A stretch of DNA of 64,000 nucleotides, taken from Palsa-504 sp963847965 (lineage in GTDB: Bacteria; Actinomycetota; Actinomycetes; Streptosporangiales; Streptosporangiaceae). Both the position numbers and the translations under genes were made by a program. Shown one piece after another: positions 42,337-50,542 of this stretch; the stretch's first letter is position 1; each line of letters starts with the position of its first letter. The stretch lies in NCBI GenBank assembly GCA_963847965.1, contig CAWKCG010000001.1, positions 1-64,000 of the forward strand. Reading direction: 5' to 3'. The notes beneath the pieces are model-generated. The model was given only the letters and a program-made list of their open reading frames with translations, did not search any database and was not told the DNA's origin.

Positions 42337-43738
42337 CAGCCCCGCCCGCCCAGGCGCCCGTGAGCCCGCCGTGCTGGCCATCGACGGCGGCAACAGCAAG
42401 ACGGACGTGGCGCTGGTGGCGTACGACGGGACCCTGCTCGCGTCCGTCCGCGGTCCCGGCATCAACCCGCAGGACGTGGGCGCCGAGCAGACCGCGCTGA
42501 ACCTGGACGCCCTGGTCAAGCAGGCCGCGGGCCAGGCAGGCCTCGCGGCGCCCTCGGCCTGGATCGCCCGGCACACGGTGGCCTGCCTGGCCAACGCGGA
42601 CCTGCCGGAAGAAGAAGCCGACCTGACCGCCGCGGTGCAGGCGCAGGCGTGGAGCCCGACCGCCATGGTGGTCAACGACACCTTCGCGATCCTGCGCTCG
42701 GGCCTGACCGACACCGACCAGCCTCACTGGGGGGTGGCCGTGGTCTGCGGCGCGGGCATCAACTGCGTCGGCGTCGCGCCGGATGGCCGGGTCACCAGGT
42801 TCCTGGCCCTGGGGACGATCTCGGGCGACTGGGGCGGCGGCTACGGCCTCGGCCTCGAGGTCCTCTGGCACGCGGCGCGGGCCGAGGACGGCCGCGGCCA
42901 GGACACCCTGCTGACCGGCTACGTGACCGGCCGCTTCGGCGTGGATCGGGTCGAGCAGGTGACCATCGGCCTCCACCAGGGCAAGATCCCGTACGACGAC
43001 CTGATCGGCCTGGCCCCCGTCCTGCTGCGCGCCGCGGCCGAGGGCGACCAGGTCGCGCGGACGGTGGTGGACCGCCTGTCCGACGAGATCTCGGTCATGG
43101 CGATCACGGCCATGCGCCACCTGGACCTCACCGGCCTCGCCACCCCGGTCATCCTGGGCGGCGGCGTCATCACCGCGCGGAACCCGCTGCTGATGGCCGG
43201 GATCACCAGGCAGCTGGCCGAGGCCGCCCCGCACGCCCAGGTGCGCGTGATCGAGGTACCGCCGGTGGTCGGCGCCGCGCTGCTCGGCCTGGACCACGTG
43301 AACGCGCCGCCGGCCGCCGAGTCGCGCCTGCGCGCCGCCTACGGCCTTCCGCGTCCCTTAACCGGCGCTGAGGGTGTCGGTCACGGGCCGACAGGCGCCG
43401 ACGCGGGCCGGGATCGCGGTGAGCCTGGCGACGGCGATCACGGTGCCGAGCACCGCGGTGATCAGCCACCAGGCGGGCGGCTGGCTGGCGACGCGGGCTC
43501 CCTCGCCGGTGAGCTGGTAGTACTTGCGCGGCGGGCGGCCGCCGGCGTCGTCGTGCCGCGGCTCCCACTCCGAGCTGACCAAGCCCTCGTCCTCCAGCCG
43601 GGCCAGCATCGGGTACAGCGTGCCGCTGGGCAGCCTGGCCGCCTTCATGAGGTCGTAGCCGTAGTGGCGGGCCGACACGTCGGCCAGGAATACCCGCAGC
43701 ACGCGCTCCAGCGACCCGGTGAGCGTCACAAACACTAG
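42329..43738 (+). CDS. BadF/BadG-type ATPase, N-acetylglucosamine-kinase-like, ORF runs past its natural end
   Basis: Starts at TTG 42329, overlapping the GH9 stop. Residues to about 340 are the ASKHA kinase: VLAIDGGNSKTDVALV (phosphate 1), VVNDTFAIL, VVCGAGINCVGV (phosphate 2), and TPVILGGGVITARNP (adenosine). This matches the N-acetylglucosamine kinase/BadF family and would phosphorylate the amino sugar released by the cluster's hydrolases. The conserved part ends around 43350 (RLRAAYGLPRP). After that the frame runs as non-protein antisense to the whole PadR gene. A TAA occurs right there (43349-43351) in another frame, so a one-base indel has probably removed the true stop. Confidence 0.75.
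   Translation: MADSPARPGAREPAVLAIDGGNSKTDVALVAYDGTLLASVRGPGINPQDVGAEQTALNLDALVKQAAGQAGLAAPSAWIARHTVACLANADLPEEEADLTAAVQAQAWSPTAMVVNDTFAILRSGLTDTDQPHWGVAVVCGAGINCVGVAPDGRVTRFLALGTISGDWGGGYGLGLEVLWHAARAEDGRGQDTLLTGYVTGRFGVDRVEQVTIGLHQGKIPYDDLIGLAPVLLRAAAEGDQVARTVVDRLSDEISVMAITAMRHLDLTGLATPVILGGGVITARNPLLMAGITRQLAEAAPHAQVRVIEVPPVVGAALLGLDHVNAPPAAESRLRAAYGLPRPLTGAEGVGHGPTGADAGRDRGEPGDGDHGAEHRGDQPPGGRLAGDAGSLAGELVVLARRAAAGVVVPRLPLRADQALVLQPGQHRVQRAAGQPGRLHEVVAVVAGRHVGQEYPQHALQRPGERHKH
43358..43735 (-). CDS. PadR family transcriptional regulator
   Basis: About 125 residues from GTG 43735 (or GTG 43729). The PadR winged helix is clear: VLRVFLADVSARHYGYDLMKA, then PSGTLYPMLARLEDEGLVSSEWEPR, then GRPPRKYYQLTGEGARV. 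A C-terminal hydrophobic helix (AWWLITAVLGTVIAVARL) suggests membrane attachment. The -10-like TATGTA just before the GTG implies a leaderless message. It is probably autoregulated through the repeats at 43740-43764. Confidence 0.8.
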   Translation of the reverse strand: MFVTLTGSLERVLRVFLADVSARHYGYDLMKAARLPSGTLYPMLARLEDEGLVSSEWEPRHDDAGGRPPRKYYQLTGEGARVASQPPAWWLITAVLGTVIAVARLTAIPARVGACRPVTDTLSAG

Positions 43739-43739
43739 C

Positions 43740-43764
43740 CTACATATGTCGGCTACATATGTCG
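43740..43764. promoter_or_regulatory. Tandem PadR-type operator
   Basis: CTACATATGTCG occurs twice (43740-43751 and 43753-43764) one base apart. Each contains the perfect palindrome ACATATGT, which resembles PadR half-sites (ATGT/ACAT). They sit immediately upstream of the PadR start. Confidence 0.65.
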
Positions 43765-44129
43765 ACGCATGCTGGCCAGCCTCGCGGGATATTGCCTGCC
43801 TCCTCGCGTGGAACGGTTCGTGGAACGATCCGCCGGATAACCTCCGGACAGCGAATGCCGTTGGTGCGATGTTCCGTGCAATCTGTGCAGCTAGCGCGCA
43901 TGGCGCATGACGCCACACTTCTTGTAAACGGCTGGCCAGTGGTTCGAATACGGGCACCGGCTCCCAGTTCAGCGAGGGTCCCGAGAACCGGCCTGGGCAG
44001 TATCCGCTAACGAGTAGGAACCTTGCGCCGTTTATCTGGGGCTTCGTTGTGTCCGGCCGCCGATGCGGGACCCGTTCAGGGTTGCGGCGAAGATCGTAGG
44101 CCCGGATACTAAAACGGCCCGGGCGGCCC
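43765..44129. other. Gene-free stretch before the WD40 kinase, with left copy of a 23-base repeat
   Basis: 365 bases with no credible gene. Positions 43806-43828 are an exact copy of 46237-46259 beyond the kinase gene. The unit itself contains GTGGAACG twice, 12 bases apart, around the palindrome GAACGGTTC. Confidence 0.5.
43806..43828 (+). repeat. 23-base direct repeat, left copy
   Basis: Identical to 46237-46259 in the same orientation; the two copies bracket the WD40 kinase gene. Flanking bases differ, so the identity is confined to 23 bases. It could be a shared operator or a recombination scar. Confidence 0.8.
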
Positions 44130-46202
44130 ATGCTGGTGACCATGACCGCTATGTGGGGGCCGGGGTTGGGGCGGAGGTGGTGGGGGTTGGGTGAGGATTT
44201 GCCGGGTCTGGCTGGGTTCGGGGTGGGCGCGGTGCTGGCGGAGTACCGGCTGGAGGCGCAGGTCGGGGTGGGCGGGATGGCGATGGTGTTCCGGGCCCGG
44301 GACCTGCGGCTGGACCGGCTGGTGGCGTTGAAGGTCCTCGCTGCGGCGCTGACCTCGGACGCGGAGTTCCGGCGGCGGTTCGTCGCCGAGTCGCGGGCCG
44401 CGGCCCGGGTGGATGATCCGCACATCATCCCGGTGTACGAGGCCGGCGAGGCCGGCGGTGTGCTGTTCATCGCGATGCGGTTCGTGACCGGCGGGGACTT
44501 GCGGGGGGTGCTGGCACGGGAGGGGGTGCTGCCGCCGGGCCGGGCGGTGGAGTTTATCTCCCCGATGGCCTCGGCGCTGGATGCCGCGCATGCGGCCGGG
44601 CTTGTGCACCGCGATGTCAAGCCGGCGAACATCCTGGTCGATGCCAGGCCGAACCGGCCTGATCATGTGTACCTGTCGGACTTCGGGATCAGCAAGACGG
44701 TGGTGTCGTCGGTGAGCCTGACCGGCCAGTTCCTGGGCACCCCGGGTTATTCGGCGCCGGAGCAGATCCGGGGCCGGCCGGTGGACGGGCGAGCCGATCA
44801 GTACGCGCTGGCGTGTCTGGCCTACCAACTGCTGACCGGGCAGGTGCCGTTCGAGCGGGATCAGCCGATGGCGGTGCTACTGGCACACCTGTCCGAGCCG
44901 CCCCCGTCGCTGCACGCGCAGCGGCCGGACCTGCCCGCCGCGGCCGACCGGGTGCTCGCCCAGGCGATGGCCAAGGACCCGCAGGACCGGTACGGGTCCT
45001 GCCGGGACTTCGCCGACACGCTGCAGTGGGCGCTCGGCCTGGCCCCCTACCGTCCCCGCGACGCCGTGCCTGATCACCCGCCAACCGAGGTCGTCTCACC
45101 GCCACCTGGGTTCCCCGGGCCGGTCCCGGCCGATCGGGCGGCAGCCGACACCCCAACCGCCACCGCGACCATGATCCCCCCGGCCACGCAGACTGCACCA
45201 TCACCGGCAAGTGCGGAGCGCCAGGCCAGGGAGAAGGAGGCGGAGCGCCGGGCCCGGGAGGACGCTGAGCGCCAGGCCGCGATCCCCACTACCGGCCCAT
45301 CGCAGCACTCCAAACCGGCCTCGAGCGCGGCAACAGCCCCGATTCCACGCGCCGAGGGCGCTCCGTTCCGCACACTGACCGGCCACGCGGCCGGCGTCTA
45401 CGCTGTCGCGTTCCGCCCGGCCAGGCGGCTGCTGGCCAGCGGCAGCATAGACATGACGGTGCGGTTGTGGGACCCGGCCACCGGCGAGCACCGCCGCACC
45501 CTGACCGGGCACGAGGGCGTCGTCCGCTGTGTGGCGTTCAGCCCGGACGGGCGGCTGCTGGCCAGCGGCAGCGACGACATGACGGTGCGGCTGTGGGATC
45601 CGGCCACCGGCGAGCACCGTCGCACCCTGAAGGGCCACGCGGGCCCGGTCCTCAGTGTGGCGTTCAGCCCGGACGGGCGGCTGCTGGCCAGCGGCGGCGG
45701 CGAGAAGCGGCTCGACCGGTCAGTGCGGCTGTGGGACCCGGCCAGAGGCAATCGCCTCGGCACCCTGACCGACCACCCCGGCGGGGCCGGTTGTGTGGCG
45801 TTTAGCCCTGACGGGCGGCTGCTGGCCAGCGGCGGCGGCGGGAGCAGGATGGTGCACCTGTGGGACCTGTCTGACCTGACCGGGCCAGGCTACGCGCGGG
45901 CCAGCAGCTACAGCATGAGCGTCAACGCCATACCAGAAAATAAACATCGCACCCTGGCCGGCCACACCGGCGGGGTCTTCAGTGTGGTGTTTAGCCCGGA
46001 CGGGCGGCTGCTGGCCAGCGGCGGCGGCGACAAGAGGGTGCGGCTATGGGACCCGGCCAGCGGCAAGCAACGTCGCACCCTGACCGGCCACACCGGCTGG
46101 GCCAATTGCGTGGCGTTCAGCCCGGACGGGCGGCTGCTGGCCAGCGGCGGAATGGACAAGATGGTGCGGCTGTGGGATCTCACCCGACCGGCAGGTAACT
46201 GA
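44130..46202 (+). CDS. Serine/threonine protein kinase with C-terminal WD40 repeats
   Basis: 690 residues if begun at ATG 44130; ATG 44142 is also possible. Kinase domain ~38-300: VGVGGMAMVFRARD glycine loop, VALKVL lysine, GLVHRDVKPANILVD catalytic loop, LSDFGISK magnesium loop and GTPGYSAPEQ. A Pro/Ala linker and a charged REKEAERRAREDAERQ segment follow. WD40 blades then start at ~410: at least six units with SPDGRLLASG and VRLWDPA, two of them nearly identical in DNA. No membrane helix is seen. Such kinases act as cytosolic signalling scaffolds in multicellular or developmentally complex actinomycetes. The start of the linker is coiled-coil-like. Confidence 0.85.
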   Translation: MLVTMTAMWGPGLGRRWWGLGEDLPGLAGFGVGAVLAEYRLEAQVGVGGMAMVFRARDLRLDRLVALKVLAAALTSDAEFRRRFVAESRAAARVDDPHIIPVYEAGEAGGVLFIAMRFVTGGDLRGVLAREGVLPPGRAVEFISPMASALDAAHAAGLVHRDVKPANILVDARPNRPDHVYLSDFGISKTVVSSVSLTGQFLGTPGYSAPEQIRGRPVDGRADQYALACLAYQLLTGQVPFERDQPMAVLLAHLSEPPPSLHAQRPDLPAAADRVLAQAMAKDPQDRYGSCRDFADTLQWALGLAPYRPRDAVPDHPPTEVVSPPPGFPGPVPADRAAADTPTATATMIPPATQTAPSPASAERQAREKEAERRAREDAERQAAIPTTGPSQHSKPASSAATAPIPRAEGAPFRTLTGHAAGVYAVAFRPARRLLASGSIDMTVRLWDPATGEHRRTLTGHEGVVRCVAFSPDGRLLASGSDDMTVRLWDPATGEHRRTLKGHAGPVLSVAFSPDGRLLASGGGEKRLDRSVRLWDPARGNRLGTLTDHPGGAGCVAFSPDGRLLASGGGGSRMVHLWDLSDLTGPGYARASSYSMSVNAIPENKHRTLAGHTGGVFSVVFSPDGRLLASGGGDKRVRLWDPASGKQRRTLTGHTGWANCVAFSPDGRLLASGGMDKMVRLWDLTRPAGN

Positions 46203-46236
46203 CTGGACTGCCTGATGACTCGCCATAGGGTCTCGG

Positions 46237-46259
46237 GCGTGGAACGGTTCGTGGAACGA
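46237..46259 (+). repeat. 23-base direct repeat, right copy
   Basis: Exact partner of 43806-43828, lying 35 bases after the WD40 kinase stop. See the left copy for internal structure. Confidence 0.8.
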
Positions 46260-46379
46260 CGCACCCCGGAGCCTCATGAGCACACCCGCAACCGCGGGCA
46301 GGCAGTCCCGCCGCAACGTATCCCGGTGACCACGACCGCGAGAACTAACCGGGCCGTCCTCGCGCCGGGTTTGTAGAGG

Positions 46380-46658
46380 CTAGTGAACAAGCCGGTGAAC
46401 TTCGGTTACCGACATCTCGGGCTCGCCTGCTTGGGACAGGTCGACGCCGTGTGCCGCGGCTATCTTGCCCATGGTCGGCTGCAGGGTAGACTCCATGAAT
46501 TTCTGGAGGGCCTCAGCCGACTCCCACACATCGACGCCGTGAACGCGACCGTCCTTCTCGTAAGCGCCGGTCAGCCAGAGCCTTTCGCCGCTAGCTTCAC
46601 TCATGAAGTTGGTCTTACTAGCGAGGGGCAGGTCGCTGCCCGGACGGCCCGCCGTCAC
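46380..46658 (-). CDS. Small dimeric alpha-beta-barrel-like protein (possible monooxygenase-like)
   Basis: 92 residues if the GTG at 46658, which overlaps the upstream stop as GTGA, is used; 74 residues from ATG 46604. The RLWLTGAYEKDGRVHGVDVWESAEALQKFMEST core and the C-terminal EMSVTEVHRLVH strand look like the antibiotic-biosynthesis-monooxygenase (ABM) fold. The usual first strand and helix are poorly matched, so the N-terminus may be degraded or wrongly placed. Function unknown. Confidence 0.5.
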   Translation of the reverse strand: MTAGRPGSDLPLASKTNFMSEASGERLWLTGAYEKDGRVHGVDVWESAEALQKFMESTLQPTMGKIAAAHGVDLSQAGEPEMSVTEVHRLVH

Positions 46659-48073
46659 GAGGCATTCGTCAGCAGCACCACCTCGCTGTCGCTCGGCGCT
46701 GAGCCGGTCTGCTTGACGCCCAGCGCGAAACACGTGGAGGTGTCGGGGCAGCTGACGTCGATCACCCCGCCCACCCCGGCGGGCGCCGTCGACAGCGTCC
46801 ACGTCGACCCGCCGTCGGCGGTCGAAGCGATCAGGCCCTGCGCCTGGCCGATGGAAAACGCGGCCAGGGCGCCACCGGAGTGGGTGGTTTGCGGAGTGGG
46901 GGAGTCGGTTGCGGGGTTGGCCGGGCCCCCGGCGCCGGTGAGCCAGCATGACGACGAGGTGGCGCAGGACATGGAGGTGAAGTTCCATCCCGACGGGCCG
47001 GGCAGCCCGGAGGTGCTCACCTGGCCCCAGGTCTGCCCACCGTCTTCGGTCTTGAACACCGCGCTCGGGGAGAGGGCGTAGCAGCCGGTGGCGTCGGGGC
47101 AGGTGAGCGAGGTGACTTGCCCGGTATCGGCATCCGGCGGCGCCGAGGATACCGACCACGTCGCCCCGCCGTCGTCGCTCGTATAGGCGGCCCCGGCCAG
47201 GATGCGGAAGCCCTGCGTTCGTCCTCCAGACCCCGACTCGGACTGCCACAGGCCGAACGACCCGACGGCGACGCAGGTCGTCCCGCTGCAGCTCAGGCCG
47301 CTCGGCACGAATTGCCCGGACACGGGTGAGGGAAGCGTGCTCTGGCTCCAGCTGGCTCCGCCGTCGGAGGTCGTGAAGACCTCGGAGGGGGAACTGGCGG
47401 AGGAGGCGCCTTCGTAGGCGATGACGCCGCATGACGAGATCGTGGCGCACGACATCGCCACCAGCCCGGGAAAGCCCGCCGCAGGGCCGTTTTGCGAGGG
47501 ATTCGGGGGAAGGGCGGGCCCGGGTCGGGAGGTCCACGACTGCCCGCCGTCGGTGGTGGTCAGGAACGTGCTACCGCGGCCGGCGATCTCAGCCAGGACG
47601 TCGCAGTCCCGCGCGTCCGCGCACGAAATCTGCGGCAGCGACGTCGCCGTCCCGGTGCCGGTTGCCTGCTGCCAGGCGGAGCCGCCGTCGTGGGTATACT
47701 CCAGCTGCCCGCCAACCGAGTCGGCGTAGCAGGTGGTGTCGCTCGGGCACACGAGCGAGAAGGTCTGCTCATAGCCCGACGGAGAGAGCACCTGCCACGG
47801 CGAGCTGACCGCCGAGACGTCGCTCACCAGCCGCCAGGTGGTGTGCCGCCCCGGGGAGCCGGCGACCGTCCGCCGCCCGGGGGTCATCGCCGCGAACGAG
47901 GCGGCCACCAGCCCGGCCACGAGAAGGCAGGCCAGCGCCACCGTCCCCCCCGCAGCCCGCCGGCGTGCCCGTCGGGCACGCAGCTGCGCGCTGCGCCCCA
48001 GGGCACGCTCGTAGAGGTGCCGGAGCTCGAGCTCGTCGAGCGCCGGCGCGTCGAAGTCACGCGAGTGAAGCAA
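46655..48073 (-). CDS. Membrane-anchored beta-propeller (BNR/Ycf48-like) protein
   Basis: 472 residues. An N-terminal cytoplasmic stretch of ~45 residues rich in Arg is followed by one membrane helix (GGTVALACLLVAGLVAASFAA). The external propeller consists of repeated blades with xSDDGGATW / TxDGGQSW Asp-box motifs and paired cysteines (SCATSSSCWL, CPDTSTCF). The cytoplasmic tail and the 17-base overlap with the upstream ECF sigma gene suggest it is that factor's membrane anti-sigma or sensor. The external propeller reads a ligand or cell-wall state. No classical zinc anti-sigma motif is present, so this is inference. Confidence 0.7.
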   Translation of the reverse strand: MLHSRDFDAPALDELELRHLYERALGRSAQLRARRARRRAAGGTVALACLLVAGLVAASFAAMTPGRRTVAGSPGRHTTWRLVSDVSAVSSPWQVLSPSGYEQTFSLVCPSDTTCYADSVGGQLEYTHDGGSAWQQATGTGTATSLPQISCADARDCDVLAEIAGRGSTFLTTTDGGQSWTSRPGPALPPNPSQNGPAAGFPGLVAMSCATISSCGVIAYEGASSASSPSEVFTTSDGGASWSQSTLPSPVSGQFVPSGLSCSGTTCVAVGSFGLWQSESGSGGRTQGFRILAGAAYTSDDGGATWSVSSAPPDADTGQVTSLTCPDATGCYALSPSAVFKTEDGGQTWGQVSTSGLPGPSGWNFTSMSCATSSSCWLTGAGGPANPATDSPTPQTTHSGGALAAFSIGQAQGLIASTADGGSTWTLSTAPAGVGGVIDVSCPDTSTCFALGVKQTGSAPSDSEVVLLTNAS

Positions 48074-48695
48074 GGTGTTCCTCCGTCAGGTTCTGGTCCA
48101 TGTTCTTGCGCAGGCCGGCGATGCCCCGGCGCAGGTGCGTCTTCACCGTCCCGTGGCTGATGTCGAGGGTCTCCGCCACCTGGGTCTCCGACAGCCCGAC
48201 CAGGTAGCGCAGCACGACCACCTCGCGCTGGCGCCGCGGGAGCCGTCGCAGGGCGGCGGTGAGGGCCTCGCGCAGCACGACCTCTTCGGCCAGGTCCGTC
48301 CCTTCGGCCCGCTCCCCGCCCGCGCCCCCGCGGAGGGTGGGGTGCCTTCCAACGCCCCAATGGCCGTCCTGCGCCCTGTCGTCCCGACCGTCGACCCGGG
48401 CGCCGGCCGTGGTGGCCCCCTGTGCCGTCGCCTCCCGGACAGGCGCCGGCATCGGCGGGCGGCGCGGGAGGCGACCGATCGCCTCGTTCACCGCCACGCG
48501 CAGCACCCACGCCTCGCGCCACGGCGCCGGGCCGATGCGCCGCCAGCGCAGGTGCGCCTTCGCCATCGCCTCGATGGCGGCGTCCTCGGCGGCGGCCCGG
48601 TCCCCGGTCACCCGGCGGGCCACGGCCACGGCCTTAGGGAAGACCGCTCTGAAGAACGCCTCGAAGCCGTGCTCATCGGCCCGCACTGGTCTCAC
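48057..48695 (-). CDS. ECF-type RNA polymerase sigma factor with expanded linker
   Basis: 212 residues from GTG 48695. Region 2 is GFEAFFRAVFPKAVAVARRVTGDRAAAEDAAIEAMAKAHLRWRRI, split here by position ~10-55. Region 4 is LPRRQREVVVLRYLVGLSETQVAETLDISHGTVKTHLRRG near the end. Between them lies an unusually long, low-complexity Gly/Ala/Arg/Asp linker of about 60 residues. It likely directs stress or envelope regulons. The membrane propeller protein downstream (17-base overlap) is its probable partner. Confidence 0.8.
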   Translation of the reverse strand: MRPVRADEHGFEAFFRAVFPKAVAVARRVTGDRAAAEDAAIEAMAKAHLRWRRIGPAPWREAWVLRVAVNEAIGRLPRRPPMPAPVREATAQGATTAGARVDGRDDRAQDGHWGVGRHPTLRGGAGGERAEGTDLAEEVVLREALTAALRRLPRRQREVVVLRYLVGLSETQVAETLDISHGTVKTHLRRGIAGLRKNMDQNLTEEHLASLA

Positions 48696-48895
48696 ACCGC
48701 TACAACCCTTCCGGAGGGTGCTCCTGGATGACAAGGGCCAGCATCTTTTCCGGTACGCTCCCCCAGGCCGGCCCGCGGAGACGATCTCGGAGCCGGCTTG
48801 CACGGGCATCAGGCACGGAGGATGCGCTCACCTGAACTGTTGCGTTGGCGGAACCGAAATCCTCGGCGGCATCAGCCGTGGTTCGCTTGATAGTC

Positions 48896-49237
48896 ATGAA
48901 GCTGACCCTCGTGGTACGTGCCGACTTGGGCATGGGCCGGGGAAAGATCGCGGCGCAGGCCGCGCACGCCGCCGTCGCGGCGACGCTGGCCAGCCTCGGC
49001 ACGCCGGATTTCCTGGCCTGGCTGCGCGACGGACAGCCCAAGGTCGTGGTCCGGGTCGGTAGCGAGGCGGAGTTGCAGGCGATCGCGGCGCAGGCGACGG
49101 CCGCCGGGCTGCCCGTGCAGGTGATCCATGATGCCGGCCGGACGCAGGTCGCGGAGGGGACGCCCACGTGCTGCGCCATCGGGCCCGCCGCCGAGAGCCG
49201 GATAGACACGGTCACCGGCGAACTGGCGCTTCTGTGA
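48896..49237 (+). CDS. pth2: Peptidyl-tRNA hydrolase, Pth2 type
   Basis: 113 residues from ATG 48896. KLTLVVRADLGMGRGKIAAQAAHAAV is the Pth2 signature with the conserved Lys and Ala-Gln-His. VIHDAGRTQVAEGT and IGPAAESRID complete the domain. It recycles peptidyl-tRNA. Bacteria normally use Pth1; a Pth2-type gene (archaeal/eukaryotic type) is common in actinomycetes as an extra copy. Confidence 0.85.
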   Translation: MKLTLVVRADLGMGRGKIAAQAAHAAVAATLASLGTPDFLAWLRDGQPKVVVRVGSEAELQAIAAQATAAGLPVQVIHDAGRTQVAEGTPTCCAIGPAAESRIDTVTGELALL

Positions 49238-49246
49238 TTTCCGAGG

Positions 49247-50540
49247 TCAGGCCGGGGAGATGGGCAGGGGGCGGCCGGTGAAGTCGTAGCGCTGCCCGTA
49301 GCCGACCACGACCCGGGCGGGGCCGCCGACTGGGTGCAGGCGGTACGGGCTGCGGGTATGGATCGGCACGACGATCCTCGGGCGGACCCGGTACACCATC
49401 TCGTGCAGGTGGTCCGGATAGGCGTGACCGGAGCAGCCGATCTGGTGGAGCGGCAGGGAGCAGTGCGTGATCCAGTCGGTGAACAGCTTCCACCGGGGGT
49501 CGAAAGGGCCGAGGGGCTCGCCGTTGGCGTGCAGCACCGCGCTGCCGGCGCTGAGCGGGAGGTCGAGCAGGGACGGCAGGTCGCCGGGGTCGACCTGGAC
49601 GACGTAGGTGCCAGGACTGTCCCGGATCGCGGCGAGATCGGCGGTGGACGCCTCGATCCCGGCGGCGCGGAGGAAGACGGCGGTCCGTTCCGGCCAACAG
49701 ATGATCCGGCCTAGCTCGGCCGCGATGGCGCCGATGGCACGGAACCCGGTCCAGGTCGCGGGGATAGACGGCCTGGAGCATCAGGTCGGGGCTTCCCGCT
49801 AGCGCCGCGGCGTAGTCGCGGGCGACGTCGGCCTCGGTACGCAGCGGGTATACCTGGTCGAAGCTGAGCGAGGTGCCTTCGGTGACCAGGATGTCGCAGT
49901 CGGCCACGTCGGCAGCGAACGCCCAGGACCGCTCCGGGTGGCGGCCGTGGAACCTGATGTCGCCGGTGTACGCCAGCGCGCCATCGCTCGTCGTGACCCG
50001 GTAGCCGCTCGCGCCGGGCACGTCGTGGTCCAGGTCGAACCGTTCCACGGTCATCGGCCCGACGCGCACCTTCGTGCCGGTCTCGACCGGCACCCACGCG
50101 GTCCGCGGCGCGGTGAAGTCGCGTGGGCCCGGCAGCACGTCGCCGCCTGCGGCCAGGGCGCCGAGCAGCGCGATCGTCTCCGGCGCCGCGTACAGCCCGA
50201 CATCCGGGCGGACGAAGCCGGCCAGGCCAACGTGGTCGATGTGCGGGTGGCTGACGAACACCGCGGTCGGCTCGCCCGGCTCCGCCAGGCGAGCGCACAG
50301 CGGGTCACCCGAACCGAGCGCGGCCGGGTCATAGACTCCCGGGATCGCCGCCGCGGCGCCGGCTCGCAGCCGCGCGGACAGCTCCTGCTCGGGCCGGAGC
50401 CGGACCGGGTCGCGGAACAGGTCGGCCTCCCGCGGGATGTCCAGGCCCAGGTCGAGCAGCACCCGGTGACCGCCGTCACCGATGAGCACCTTGCTCGACC
50501 CGATGACCCCGACGCCGCCCCAGAATTCCAGGTAGGCCAC
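49247..50540 (-). CDS. Metallo-beta-lactamase-fold hydrolase with beta-CASP-like end, frameshifted
   Basis: Starts at GTG 50540. The first ~266 residues hold FVSHPHIDHVGLAG (HxHxDH metal motif), LAYTGDIRFHGRHPE and LVTEGTSLSF. The frame then breaks: deleting one base at 49741-49742 links YPRDLDRV to RAIGAIAAELGRII. It continues to GCSGHAYPDHLHEMVYRVRPRIVVPIHT and stops at 49247, about 430 residues in all. The SGH and PIHT motifs are those of RNase J/CPSF-type beta-CASP nucleases and related hydrolases; the substrate could be RNA. It follows the HAD gene in a sugar-uptake operon, an odd place for RNA processing. Confidence 0.7.
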
Positions 50541-50542
50541 GG

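Noticed and set aside
43358..43738. C-terminal 125 residues of the amino-sugar kinase frame as real protein
   Set aside because: They are wholly antisense to the PadR gene and low-complexity; the conserved kinase ends near 43350.
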